From Acidobacteriota bacterium (lineage in GTDB: Bacteria > Acidobacteriota > Vicinamibacteria > Vicinamibacterales > UBA2999), in the NCBI GenBank assembly GCA_018000455.1, contig JAGNJW010000001.1, positions 186,001-250,000 on the forward strand: a stretch of DNA of 64,000 nucleotides, in the 5' to 3' direction. The stretch's first letter is position 1; each line of letters starts with the position of its first letter. Below, in pieces: positions 43,399-52,762 of this stretch. The translations under genes were made by a program, and so were the position numbers. The notes under the pieces were generated by a model. It had not been told where the DNA came from. It ran no database searches and saw only the letters and a list, made by a program, of their open reading frames with translations.

Positions 43399-45498
43399 AT
43401 GAGACGGCTGGCGATTCGCCTCCTCCTCTTGATGTCGGTCGGCGCCGCGGCCCTGGCGGCCGGTGGCGCCGTGCCACAGCCGTCGGCGCTGCCGCTCTCG
43501 CCGCCCACCTTCGACGTGGTGCTCGAGGAGGTGCAGATTCCGATGAGCGACGGCGTACGGCTGGCGGTGGATCTGTGGCGCCCCAAGGGCGCCGGCGATG
43601 ACCGGCCCTTTCCGGTGCTGCTCGAGTATCTGCCCTATCGCAAGAACGACGGACGCAGCGGCCGCTACGACCTCTATGCCCACTTCGTCCGCCGCGGCTA
43701 CGTCGTGGCGCGCGTCGACATCCGCGGCACCGGCAACAGCGAAGGCACGCTCATTCCCTACGAGTACAGCGAGATCGAGCAGCGCGATGGCGACCAGGTG
43801 ATCGACTGGCTGTCGAAACAGCCGTTTTCGAACGGCAACGTCGGGATGTTCGGCATCTCCTGGAGCGGCTTCAATGCCATCCACATGGCGATGCGCAACC
43901 CGCCGGCCCTCAAGGCCATCATCGCCGTGGACGCCACCGACGATCTCTACCAGGACGACGTGCACTTCATGGACGGGATGATGCATCTCGACTCCTGGGA
44001 GTGGCAGATGGACATCGCCAACTCGATGCCCGGCGCGCCCGACTACCGGATCGACGACAAGTTCTTCGCCGAGCGCTTCGATCAACCGCCCTGGATGCTG
44101 ACTTACAAGCGTCAGCAGCGCGACGGTCCCTTCTGGGACCGCACCGCCCTCAAGACGCGCTACGACGCCATCAAGATTCCCACCTTTGTCATCGGCGGGT
44201 GGTACGACGGCTACCGCGACAGCGTGCCGCGAATGTTGCAACACATGTCGGCGCCGGTGAAGGCCATCGTCGGGGCGTGGAACCACACCTTTCCGCACCG
44301 CCCGTATCCCAAACCCGGCATCGAGTGGCGGCGCGAGGCCGTGCGCTGGTTCGATCGGTGGCTCAAGGGACGCGACACCGGCATCATGGCCGAGCCGCGC
44401 TTTGCCGTCTACGCGCGGCAGTGGCATCCGCCGGGCCCGTACCTCGAAGAGGCGCCGGGAGCGTGGCGATACGAGGACGGGTGGCCGATCGCGCGTATCA
44501 AGGAGCAACTCTTCTATCCGCGGGCCGACCACTCGCTGGCAGGATCGGCCTCGGATCCGGGCGTGCACCTGCTCAAGTACGTGCCGACGACCGGCATCGA
44601 GGCCGGCGGACCGGTGATGTGGTTCGGCGACGTGGCGCACGACCAGCGACCGACCGACGCCTTCAGCCTGGTCTACGACACCGCACCGCTCGAGCGCGAC
44701 ACCGAGATCCTGGGATTGCCGCGCGCGATTCTGCATGTGTCGGCGGATGCGCCGCGGGCCAACTGGTTCGCGCGCCTCTCCGACGTCGCACCCGATGGCA
44801 CGGTGACGCTGGTGGCCAGTGCCGGGATCAATGGATCGCATCGCGACTCCGATCGCGATCCCTCGCCGCTCGTGCCGGGCCAGCGCGTCGCGCTCCAGAT
44901 CGAAATGCACTTCACGTCGTGGGTCTTTCCGGCCGGCCACCGGATGCGGTTGTCGATCAGCAACGCCCAGTGGCCGATGATCTGGCCGACGCCGTACGCG
45001 ATGACGACGTTGTTGTTTCTCGGGGGCGCGGACGCGACCCGGCTGCTGCTGCCGATCGTGCCGCCGGGCCCACGGCCACGGCCCGACTTCGCGCCAGCGC
45101 CGGAGACGAGAGAGACGCTGCCCGGCTTCGAGTCGATCGAGACCGGGTCGACGTCGGGCTACGGCGAGATCTCGTCAATCGAGCGTAATCCGCAGACCCA
45201 CACCACGCGCGTGGTGGCCACCAACGACAGCGGCACGCGCTATCCGTGGGGCGAGCAGCACGAGACCGAGAAGATCACCTACGAAGCCGACGACCATCAC
45301 CCCGAGTCGGCCTCGGTGCACGGCGAGTACTCAACCACGGTGGTGCTGACGGGCCGGACGCTGCGCTGGGAGAGCCAGGTCACGCTTCGGAGCGACCGCG
45401 AGAACTTCTTTTACACCAATCGCCGGCGCTTGTTCGAGAACGGTATGCTGGTGCGCGAGAAGACCTGGAACGACGTCATCCCTCGCGACTTCCAGTAA
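43399..45498 (+). CDS. CocE/NonD-family secreted hydrolase (S15/X-Pro dipeptidyl-peptidase type), 699 aa
   Basis: Signal peptide (MRRLAIRLLLLMSVGAAALA), then an alpha/beta-hydrolase with nucleophile S154 in GMFGISWSGF, acidic residue in IGGWYDGYRDS and His in VGAWNHTFPHRPYPK, and a C-terminal jelly-roll (VALQIEMHFTSWVFPAGHRM). This is the CocE/NonD architecture, whose members hydrolyse esters or N-acyl substrates outside the cytoplasm. Homologues average 600-650 residues; here about 100 extra C-terminal residues form another beta-rich region (TRVVATNDSGTRYPWGEQHE). Nine bases separate it from the cytochrome c gene, so an operon with the PQQ dehydrogenase is likely. ATG 43399 is the first residue of the signal peptide. 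Confidence 0.9.
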   Translation: MRRLAIRLLLLMSVGAAALAAGGAVPQPSALPLSPPTFDVVLEEVQIPMSDGVRLAVDLWRPKGAGDDRPFPVLLEYLPYRKNDGRSGRYDLYAHFVRRGYVVARVDIRGTGNSEGTLIPYEYSEIEQRDGDQVIDWLSKQPFSNGNVGMFGISWSGFNAIHMAMRNPPALKAIIAVDATDDLYQDDVHFMDGMMHLDSWEWQMDIANSMPGAPDYRIDDKFFAERFDQPPWMLTYKRQQRDGPFWDRTALKTRYDAIKIPTFVIGGWYDGYRDSVPRMLQHMSAPVKAIVGAWNHTFPHRPYPKPGIEWRREAVRWFDRWLKGRDTGIMAEPRFAVYARQWHPPGPYLEEAPGAWRYEDGWPIARIKEQLFYPRADHSLAGSASDPGVHLLKYVPTTGIEAGGPVMWFGDVAHDQRPTDAFSLVYDTAPLERDTEILGLPRAILHVSADAPRANWFARLSDVAPDGTVTLVASAGINGSHRDSDRDPSPLVPGQRVALQIEMHFTSWVFPAGHRMRLSISNAQWPMIWPTPYAMTTLLFLGGADATRLLLPIVPPGPRPRPDFAPAPETRETLPGFESIETGSTSGYGEISSIERNPQTHTTRVVATNDSGTRYPWGEQHETEKITYEADDHHPESASVHGEYSTTVVLTGRTLRWESQVTLRSDRENFFYTNRRRLFENGMLVREKTWNDVIPRDFQ

Positions 45499-45507
45499 AG
45501 GACTTCC

Positions 45508-46347
45508 ATGCGTTGGCACTCTGCGCTTCGTGCTGTTGCTCCGTGGACGCTGGCTGCGGGGTTGTGGCTGTGCAGCCCTTCGAACGCGGATGCTCAGGGC
45601 CAGCAACCGACGCCGCTGGCCAACCCCACCGCGGCCGACCTTGCCTCGGGCGCGAAGGTCTTCACCACCTACTGCGGGCGCTGCCATGGCTTCGACGGCA
45701 CTGGTGGATCGGGTCCGCCGCTGACGCGCCCGAAGCTGCGGCGCGCTGCCGACGACACCGCCATCCTCGACATCCTCGTCAACGGCATCCCCGGCACCTC
45801 GATGATGGCCGCCTGGATGCTCTCGGAGCCAGAGATGGCGCAAGTAACCGCCTACGTGCGAGCGCTGGGCCGGCGCGCCGAGGAGACGCCGCCGGGTAAC
45901 GCCGATCGCGGACGCGCCGTCTACGCTTCTGCTGGGTGTGCCACCTGCCACATCGTGCGCGGCGAGGGTGCGGTGCTCGGGCCGGAGCTCACCGAGATCG
46001 GGCTGTTGCGCGGTGCGGCCTACCTGCGCGAGTCGCTGCTGGCGCCGTCGGCCGCTCGTCCGGAACGGCCGGTGTTGTACGAACCGTACGGCTACCCGGC
46101 CTACGTCGTGGTCGTGGCCCAGCCGCGCCGCGGCGCGGAGGTATCGGGCGTGCTGGTGAACGAAGACTCGTTCACCCTCCAGTTGCGCGATCGCACCGGT
46201 CGGTGGCATTCGCTGCGCAAGACCGACCTCAGTTCGCTCGCCTACGAACCACGTACGAGCCTGATGCCGGCATATGGCGAGCGGCTGACCAAGGAACAGA
46301 TGAACGATCTCGTGGCCTACTTGATGACCCTGCGAGGCGGACGATGA
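45508..46347 (+). CDS. Di-heme cytochrome c, 279 aa
   Basis: A secreted c-type cytochrome with a signal peptide (ending near NADAQG) and two CxxCH heme sites: CGRCH at 56-60 and CATCH at 144-148. The first domain has a candidate sixth ligand Met in GTSMMAAWMLSE; the second resembles the heme domain attached to PQQ dehydrogenases and ends SLMPAYGERLTKEQMNDLVA, with Met as ligand. It probably takes electrons from the PQQ dehydrogenase encoded next, with which it shares an ATGA stop-start overlap. Confidence 0.93.
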   Translation: MRWHSALRAVAPWTLAAGLWLCSPSNADAQGQQPTPLANPTAADLASGAKVFTTYCGRCHGFDGTGGSGPPLTRPKLRRAADDTAILDILVNGIPGTSMMAAWMLSEPEMAQVTAYVRALGRRAEETPPGNADRGRAVYASAGCATCHIVRGEGAVLGPELTEIGLLRGAAYLRESLLAPSAARPERPVLYEPYGYPAYVVVVAQPRRGAEVSGVLVNEDSFTLQLRDRTGRWHSLRKTDLSSLAYEPRTSLMPAYGERLTKEQMNDLVAYLMTLRGGR

Positions 46348-47948
46348 CGCCGCGCAGCCGCGTGACCCTGACCGCCTGCCTGGCCGTGGCATGTGCCCAT
46401 GCGGCCGTGCTGGCGCAGGTGCCGTACGCGAGGCTCGCTTCTGCCGAACGCGAGCCGGCCTCGTGGCTGACCTATTCAGGCACCTACGACGGCCATCGCT
46501 TCTCGCCGCTGGCTGAGATCACACCCGAGAACGTGGCCCGCCTGCGACCCGCCTGGGTCTACCAGGTGGTCGAGCCCGGTCTGGTCGAGATGACGCCGAT
46601 CGTGGCCGACGGCGTCATGTATGTCACCGAGTCGCGCAGCCAGGTGGCCGCGCTCGACCTGCGCACGGGACGTACGCTGTGGCGCTACGACCCGCAGATC
46701 CCCAAGGCCGTGCGGGCGATTGGCTACGCGCCGGTCAACCGCGGCGTGGCGGTGCTCAACGACCGCGTCTACGTGGGCACGCTCAACGCGCACCTGGTGG
46801 CGCTCGACGCCGCCTCGGGCGCCGTGCGGTGGGACGTGCAGGTGGCCGACAACGCGCTCGCCTACGGCATCACATCGGCGCCGCTGGCCGTGGACGGCAA
46901 GATCATCATCGGCGTCAGCGGCGGTGAGGCGGGCATTCGTGGCTTCCTCGACGCCTACGACGCCGCGACCGGAGCACGGCTGTGGCGCTTCTACACCGTG
47001 CCCGGGCCGGGCGAACCCGGCCACGACAGCTGGGGCGGTGACAGTTGGAAGACCGGCGGGGCGCCCACGTGGCTGAGCGGCAGCTACGATCCCGAGCTGA
47101 ACCTCCTCTACTGGGGCGTCGGCAATCCGGCGCCCGACTGGAACGGCGATCATCGTCCGGGCGACAACCTGTACAGCTCGTCGCTCATCGCCCTCGACGC
47201 GCGCACCGGCGCGCTCAAGTGGCACTTTCAGTTCACCCCGCACGACACGCACGATTGGGACGCCAATCAGATCCCGGTGCTGGTGGACGCCGAGCTCGGC
47301 GGGCGGTCGCGTAGGCTGGTCGTCACGGCCAATCGCAACGGGTTCTACTACGTGCTCGACCGTGCCACGGGCGAGTTCCTGAAAGGCACGGCCTACGCCA
47401 AGCAGACCTGGGCGCGCGGGCTCGACGCCCGCGGGCGGCCGATGGTGCTGCCAGATACCGAGCCGTCAGAGCAGGGCACGCTGGTGTGGCCGAGCCTGCA
47501 GGGCGCCACCAACTGGTTCAGCCCCTCGTACGACGCCAGCCGGCGGCTGCTGTTCGTGCCCGTGCGCGAGATGGCCTCGCGCTACTTCAAGGCCGAGGCC
47601 GAGTACGTGCCCGGCACGCCGTTCATGGGCGGCGGGGAGGTGCTCGACCCGTCGAGCGAGGCCTACGGCGCGGTGCGCGCCCTCGACGTCGTGACCGGCG
47701 AGCGGCGCTGGGAGCACAAGCTGCTGTCGCCGCTCTGGGCCGGCGTGATGGCTACGGCCGGTGGCCTGGTGTTCGGCAGCACGAACGAAGGCAACGTCTT
47801 CGCGCTCGACGCGGCCAGCGGCCGCGCCTTGTGGGATTTTCAGACCGGCGGCGCCTGCGCGGCCAACCCGGTGTCGTTCCAGATCGATGGCCGCCAGCAC
47901 GTCGCGACCGCCTGCGGCCGGGCCCTGTTTATCTTCGCGCTGCCTTGA
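46344..47948 (+). CDS. PQQ-dependent alcohol/methanol-dehydrogenase-type enzyme, 534 aa
   Basis: Signal peptide followed by an eight-bladed W-motif propeller: WLTYSGTYDGHRFSPLAEI at the start, VNRGVAVL, GHDSWGGDSWKTGGAP, and the active-site HDTHDWDANQIPVL. The probable catalytic Asp is D304, with a second Asp two residues later (D306, DWD), the extra aspartate associated with lanthanide rather than Ca2+ in XoxF/PedH-type enzymes. The vicinal Cys-Cys that precedes VNRG in methanol dehydrogenases is absent (GYAPVNRG). It is periplasmic and should oxidise an alcohol using PQQ. The cytochrome c gene upstream overlaps its start. Length is short of the 570-600 typical of quinoprotein ADHs, and no fused heme domain is present. 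Confidence 0.92.
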   Translation: MTPRSRVTLTACLAVACAHAAVLAQVPYARLASAEREPASWLTYSGTYDGHRFSPLAEITPENVARLRPAWVYQVVEPGLVEMTPIVADGVMYVTESRSQVAALDLRTGRTLWRYDPQIPKAVRAIGYAPVNRGVAVLNDRVYVGTLNAHLVALDAASGAVRWDVQVADNALAYGITSAPLAVDGKIIIGVSGGEAGIRGFLDAYDAATGARLWRFYTVPGPGEPGHDSWGGDSWKTGGAPTWLSGSYDPELNLLYWGVGNPAPDWNGDHRPGDNLYSSSLIALDARTGALKWHFQFTPHDTHDWDANQIPVLVDAELGGRSRRLVVTANRNGFYYVLDRATGEFLKGTAYAKQTWARGLDARGRPMVLPDTEPSEQGTLVWPSLQGATNWFSPSYDASRRLLFVPVREMASRYFKAEAEYVPGTPFMGGGEVLDPSSEAYGAVRALDVVTGERRWEHKLLSPLWAGVMATAGGLVFGSTNEGNVFALDAASGRALWDFQTGGACAANPVSFQIDGRQHVATACGRALFIFALP

Positions 47949-48114
47949 GAGCGATTCCGCGCGTGTTGAAGCATGCGTCCTCAACTCCTTGCCGACTTCG
48001 GTGTGCTCTTGTTCGTCGGGGTCATCGAGGACGCGACCGAGCCGACTGTATGGGTACCGTCGTCGCGTTCGGATCGGACCAGGCTGTCACGACCGCCGCG
48101 CGACGTGCGTGCCA

Positions 48115-49533
48115 TCAGCCGCGCGGCCGCACGTTGTGGTTCATGCGGAACAGGTTGCGCGGATCGAACTTCGCTTTGATCTCGGCAAGACGTCCGGCAT
48201 TGGCGCCGTAGGCGGCGGCCACCGGATCGTCGCCGTCGTCCGGCATGAAGTTGCTGTAGGAACCGCCGGTCGCGAACGGCGCCGTCGCCGCAAACTGCTT
48301 GCGCGCCCAGGCGATACACCGATCGTCATCGGCGGCCGCGTCCCACCGCGTGTGGATGTTCATCACATAACGCGTGTCGCGGTGCGGGTAGGCCGTGGCG
48401 TCGCTGGCGATGCGCCCCTGCGCCCCGCCAAGCTGGGCGATGAAAACCTCCGACGCGTCCGACGGCAGTGAGTTGGTCGTAGCGATGAGCTGCTCGAGGA
48501 GGCCATCGGCCAGCTCGGTAAAGTTGTGTGACTTCCAGTAGTTGCGGGCGCCGGGCGTGAGCAGCGGATCGAAGGCCTGCTGCCACGCGGCAAACGGCTG
48601 GACGCCGATGTGCGTCCCGACCGGTGCGCCAAACGCCTGCAGCGGCGCCAGTGCGCGCTCGCCCTCAGCCGGGTCTCCGCAATACGCCAAGGCGAAGATG
48701 ACCACCGGCTTGCCGTGGACCTCGGCGGGCAGGAACGGCAGCGGCGGTGCCTTGCGGAGCACGGCCCACACGGTGAGCTCGTCCGGCGCACCGCCACTGA
48801 AGTCCCGATAGAAGGCGAGCGCCTCCCGGGCCGCCGACATGGGGTGCACGATCAGTCCAGACAAGACATTCGGGCCGACACGGTGGGCCTGAAAACGGAA
48901 GCTCGTGACGACGCCGAAGTTGCCGCCGCCGCCGCGCACGGCCCAGAACAGATCCGGGTTCTCGGTGGCGCTGGCGGTCAGTACCTCGCCCGAGGCGGTC
49001 ACGACCTCGGCCGACAGCAGGCTGTCGATGGTCATGCCGTGCTTGCGGCTCAGCCAGCCGAACCCCGCGCCGAGCGTCAGGCCGGCGACACCGGTCGTGG
49101 AGTTGATCCCCGTAGGCACGGCCCAGCCGGAAGGTCCTGTCACGGCATCAAGGTCGGCCAGAGTGGCTCCCGGGCCAACCGTCACGACACCTGTCTTGGC
49201 GTTGAGGTCGACGGCGCGCATCGTGGAGAGGTCGATCATCAGTCCGCCCTCCACCACCGAGTTGCCGGCGATGTGATGGCCGGCGCCGCGGATCGAGACG
49301 AGCGCGCCGCTGTGGCCCGCGAAGCCGACCGCCTTCACGACGTCGTGTGACGACACGCACCGGGCGACCAGTGCCGGGCGGCGGTCGACCATGCCGTTCC
49401 AGATGGTTCTCGCCTCGTCGTAGCCCTTGTCACCAGAGGCCAGGAGCGCTCCTTCGAGAGCCGCGCGGAGGTCTTGCACCAACTTGTCGTCGAGATCGAC
49501 GTCGCGGCCTTCGAGCCCTCGAATCATTGCCAT
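48115..49533 (-). CDS. BBE-type FAD-linked oxidoreductase, 472 aa
   Basis: A cytosolic flavoprotein of the berberine-bridge-enzyme/6-hydroxynicotine-oxidase family. The FAD-binding PCMH part holds RGAGHHIAGNSVVEGGLMID, where H86 would carry the covalent 8-alpha bond. The position of the second covalent ligand (Cys in GLTCD of related proteins) is Ile here (GMTIDSLLSA), so FAD should be singly attached. The BBE C-terminal strand motif reads FDPRNLFRMNHNVRPRG. Start ATG 49533 is fixed by AAAGGAG at 49539-49545. Substrates in this family are sugars, alkaloids and phenolics; none can be deduced here. Confidence 0.9.
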   Translation of the reverse strand: MAMIRGLEGRDVDLDDKLVQDLRAALEGALLASGDKGYDEARTIWNGMVDRRPALVARCVSSHDVVKAVGFAGHSGALVSIRGAGHHIAGNSVVEGGLMIDLSTMRAVDLNAKTGVVTVGPGATLADLDAVTGPSGWAVPTGINSTTGVAGLTLGAGFGWLSRKHGMTIDSLLSAEVVTASGEVLTASATENPDLFWAVRGGGGNFGVVTSFRFQAHRVGPNVLSGLIVHPMSAAREALAFYRDFSGGAPDELTVWAVLRKAPPLPFLPAEVHGKPVVIFALAYCGDPAEGERALAPLQAFGAPVGTHIGVQPFAAWQQAFDPLLTPGARNYWKSHNFTELADGLLEQLIATTNSLPSDASEVFIAQLGGAQGRIASDATAYPHRDTRYVMNIHTRWDAAADDDRCIAWARKQFAATAPFATGGSYSNFMPDDGDDPVAAAYGANAGRLAEIKAKFDPRNLFRMNHNVRPRG

Positions 49534-49690
49534 GGCAGCTCCTTTGGTTCTGGTCGCCACAGATGACCTGCGGCGCACACGAGGTGGGACCCCTATTCGT
49601 GCACGTCAGGACATCGCGGTCAAGGCGCGAATGCACGCACGCGTCGATCGGCGGAGAAATGGTGCATTCGGTTCGTGGGTAGAATGAACC

Positions 49691-52600
49691 GTGTCGTATG
49701 CAGCGGGCGCCAGGCTCGGACCGTATCTCGTCGAGGCCGCGCTCGGTCGCGGCGGCATGGGAGAAGTGCTGCGAGCCCGCGACAGCCGGCTCGATCGGAC
49801 CGTGGCCATCAAGGTGCTGCCGCCGAGCGTGGTGTCCGATCCCGACCGGCGCGTCCGCTTCGAACGCGAAGCCAAGGCGATCGCCCGATTGCAGCACCCG
49901 CACATCTGCAGCGTCTTCGACGTGGGCACAGGCGAAGTGCCCTATCTTGTGCTCGAGTACCTCACGGGTCGCACGCTGACCGAGCGGCTCGCCGAGGGCC
50001 TGGTGCCCTTCGATGAGGCCGTCTCGTGGATCGACCAGCTCAGCCGCGCGCTGGCGTACGCGCACGGCCAGGGCGTCGTCCACCGCGATCTGAAACCAGC
50101 CAACGTCATGATCACGCCGCGAGGCGCGACGCTGCTCGATTTCGGCCTGGCCACACTCGACGCGTCTGGTCCCGCCAGTGAGATCGCAACGTCGGTGGGC
50201 ACACCGGTCACCGCGGCGGGACTGATACTCGGGACGCCTGGATACATGTCGCCCGAGCAGGCCAGCGGGTCTACCGCCGATGCCCGCAGTGACATCTTCG
50301 CGTTCGGCGTGCTGTGCTACGAACTGCTCACCGGCGCTGCGGCCTACCGCCGGACGACGCCGGCCGAAAGCCTGACGGCACTGTTTGGCGAGCCGCCGCT
50401 ACCAGCGTCCCGCGTCCGTCCGACGCTGCCAGTGGCCGTCGATGAGGCGCTCGGCCGATGCCTCGCCAGGGCTCCGGAAGCGCGGTACGCCAGCATGACC
50501 GACGCCGTTGGCGCGCTGTTGGAAGCGCTGCGCAGTCACGCGGCACCCGTCGTGACCACGCCACTCGCGTCGTCGCTACCGGCGACAGCGGGCCCGCTCA
50601 TCGGGCGCGCGCGGGAGGTCGAAGAGGTCGGTACCTTGCTGGCGACGCCAGACGTGCGGCTGGTGTCGCTGACCGGCGCCGGTGGCACCGGCAAGACGCG
50701 TCTGGCGATCGACGTCGGGCGCGCGCTGGCGTCGCGCTATCCGGGTGGCGTGCGGTTCGTGGCGCTCGCCGCCATCACCGACGTAGCCGTACTGGAGTCG
50801 GCCATCGCCCAGGAATTGGGCGCGAAGCTATCGGCGGGCACGGCCCTCCCCAGCGCCGTGGCCAGCTCGTTCGCCGAGAGTCAGCGCGGAGCGACCCTGC
50901 TCGTCCTCGACAACTTCGAGCAGCTCGTCGACGCGTCGGTGTTGCTGGCGCACCTGCTGGCCGCGGTGCCCGCCCTGGAGCTGCTCGTGACGAGCCGCAG
51001 CGTGCTGCGGCTGAGCGGCGAGCACGAGTATCCCGTACTGCCCCTGGCGGTGCCTGACCTGACGACCCGCCTCTCGGCGTCGGCCCTCGAACAGGTGCCG
51101 GCGGTGGCCCTCTTCGCCGAGCGTGCGCGCGCCGCCAACCCCGCCTTTGTCATCCAGCCGGACAATGCCGCGGCAGTGGCGGCAATCGTCGCCCGGCTGA
51201 ACGGCTTGCCGCTCGCGCTCGAGCTGGCGGCCGCCAGGATTCGTGCCTTCACGCCCCAAACGCTCCTGCCAAAGCTCGAACGCAGCCTCCAGCTGCTGAC
51301 CTCGGGTGCGCGCGATCTCCCGCTGCGCCAGCAGACGCTGCGGAACACGATCGACTGGTCGCACAGTCTGCTCACCGAGCCGGAGCAACGCTTGCTGCGC
51401 CGCCTAGCAGTGTTCGTGGGAGGCTGCACGCTCGAGGCCATCGAGGCCGTGTGTGACGCGGCCCAGGACCTGGACGTCGATGCCGTCGACGGCGTGTCGT
51501 CACTGGTCGACAAGAACCTGGTGCAACAACGCGCGCTGCCGGATGGCGACACGCTGATCACGATGTTCGAGACGATTCGTGAGTACGCCGCCGAGCGGTT
51601 GACGACCGCGGCCGAGCGCGAGGCGGTCGCGCGCGCGCACGCCGCCTACTACCTTCTCCTGGCCGAGGACGGCGACGCCGCCATGGCCGGCGACGAGCGT
51701 GAGATGTGGCTCCGCCGCTTCAGCGTCGAACACGACAACTTCCGTGCGGCGTTCGATTGGGCCGTCAGGGCCGGGCAGCTCGACTGGGCGCAGCGCCTCG
51801 GCCTGGCGCTGTTTCGCTTTTGGCAATGGCGCGGGCATGCTGTCGAAGGCCTGGCCCGCTTGCGGCAGCTGGCGGCTCTCCGCACCGACGCCGCCTCACC
51901 AGAATGGGCGCGGTTGCTCATGTACGTCGGCATTCTGGCGTCGGAGTTGCGCGACGAGGAAGCGTCGGATCGCGCTTTCCTCGAGAGCCTGGCCATCTCG
52001 AGACAGCTCGGGGATGACAACTCAGAGGCCGTCACGCTCAACAATCTTGGCGTCGCGAACCAGCAGCGAGGCGCCTACGACTCGGCGACTCGGTACTTCG
52101 AGGAGGCCCTGGCACACTGGCGGTGCGTCGACGACGCCAGCAGCGTCGGACGCGCGCTCAACAATCTGGCCGCGATCGCGATTGCACAGCGGGCATACGA
52201 GCGGTGCCGTGCGCTCAATGCCGAGGCCCTCGCGATCTTCGAGAGCGAAGGCGATACGGCCAGCGTGGCCCTGACCCTGCAGGCCATGGGCGACACCAGC
52301 CGCGCAACGGCCCGACCCGACGAAGCCGACGAGCACTATCGTCGCGCCCTCGGCACCTGGCAGTCGCTCGACGATCGGCTCGGTGTGGCCGGGGCGCAAC
52401 TCGACATCGGCTCCCTCGCCGTGGATCGGGGCCAGCCGGCCCAGGGACGCGTGGCCCTGCGCCAGGCCATCGACGGCTTCAAGGCTCTCGGCTACACGCG
52501 TGGTCTCGCCCGCGCGATCGAGGAAGTGGCCATCGCTCTGGCCAGCGAAGGGCAGCACGAGCCGGCGCTGCGCCTGGCGGGCGGGGCCGCCACCTTACGC

Positions 52601-52762
52601 CGTGGCACGGCCGTGGCAGCGAGCGGCGCCGAGAAAGAGCGACTGGCGCACCTGATTGGCCCGCTTCGAAATGCGCACGGCGACCAGGCGTGGTTGGCCG
52701 GAGGCGACTTGGACGAAGCCGCGCTGATCTCGGAGGCGCGCGCCGCCGCCGACCGCGGCTAG
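49691..52762 (+). CDS. Ser/Thr protein kinase fused to STAND ATPase and TPRs, 1023 aa
   Basis: Kinase domain about 10-280: ALGRGGMGEVLRARD, K41 (VAIKVL), HRDLKPAN with D133, and DFG at 150-152. A STAND/NB-ARC-like ATPase follows: LIGRAREVEEVGTLL, Walker A GAGGTGKT (329-336), Walker B TLLVLDNFEQL, sensor TSRSVLRLSGE and GLPLALELAAARI. The last 350 residues are TPR-like (LNNLGVANQQRGAYDSATRY, LNNLAAIAIAQRAYERC). There is no transmembrane segment, so it is a cytosolic signalling protein. The GTG start is the only one near. The stop TAG 52760-52762 shares a CTAG palindrome with the stop of the convergent DUF4242 gene. It is divergent from the BBE gene with 157 bp between. Confidence 0.93.
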   Translation: MSYAAGARLGPYLVEAALGRGGMGEVLRARDSRLDRTVAIKVLPPSVVSDPDRRVRFEREAKAIARLQHPHICSVFDVGTGEVPYLVLEYLTGRTLTERLAEGLVPFDEAVSWIDQLSRALAYAHGQGVVHRDLKPANVMITPRGATLLDFGLATLDASGPASEIATSVGTPVTAAGLILGTPGYMSPEQASGSTADARSDIFAFGVLCYELLTGAAAYRRTTPAESLTALFGEPPLPASRVRPTLPVAVDEALGRCLARAPEARYASMTDAVGALLEALRSHAAPVVTTPLASSLPATAGPLIGRAREVEEVGTLLATPDVRLVSLTGAGGTGKTRLAIDVGRALASRYPGGVRFVALAAITDVAVLESAIAQELGAKLSAGTALPSAVASSFAESQRGATLLVLDNFEQLVDASVLLAHLLAAVPALELLVTSRSVLRLSGEHEYPVLPLAVPDLTTRLSASALEQVPAVALFAERARAANPAFVIQPDNAAAVAAIVARLNGLPLALELAAARIRAFTPQTLLPKLERSLQLLTSGARDLPLRQQTLRNTIDWSHSLLTEPEQRLLRRLAVFVGGCTLEAIEAVCDAAQDLDVDAVDGVSSLVDKNLVQQRALPDGDTLITMFETIREYAAERLTTAAEREAVARAHAAYYLLLAEDGDAAMAGDEREMWLRRFSVEHDNFRAAFDWAVRAGQLDWAQRLGLALFRFWQWRGHAVEGLARLRQLAALRTDAASPEWARLLMYVGILASELRDEEASDRAFLESLAISRQLGDDNSEAVTLNNLGVANQQRGAYDSATRYFEEALAHWRCVDDASSVGRALNNLAAIAIAQRAYERCRALNAEALAIFESEGDTASVALTLQAMGDTSRATARPDEADEHYRRALGTWQSLDDRLGVAGAQLDIGSLAVDRGQPAQGRVALRQAIDGFKALGYTRGLARAIEEVAIALASEGQHEPALRLAGGAATLRRGTAVAASGAEKERLAHLIGPLRNAHGDQAWLAGGDLDEAALISEARAAADRG

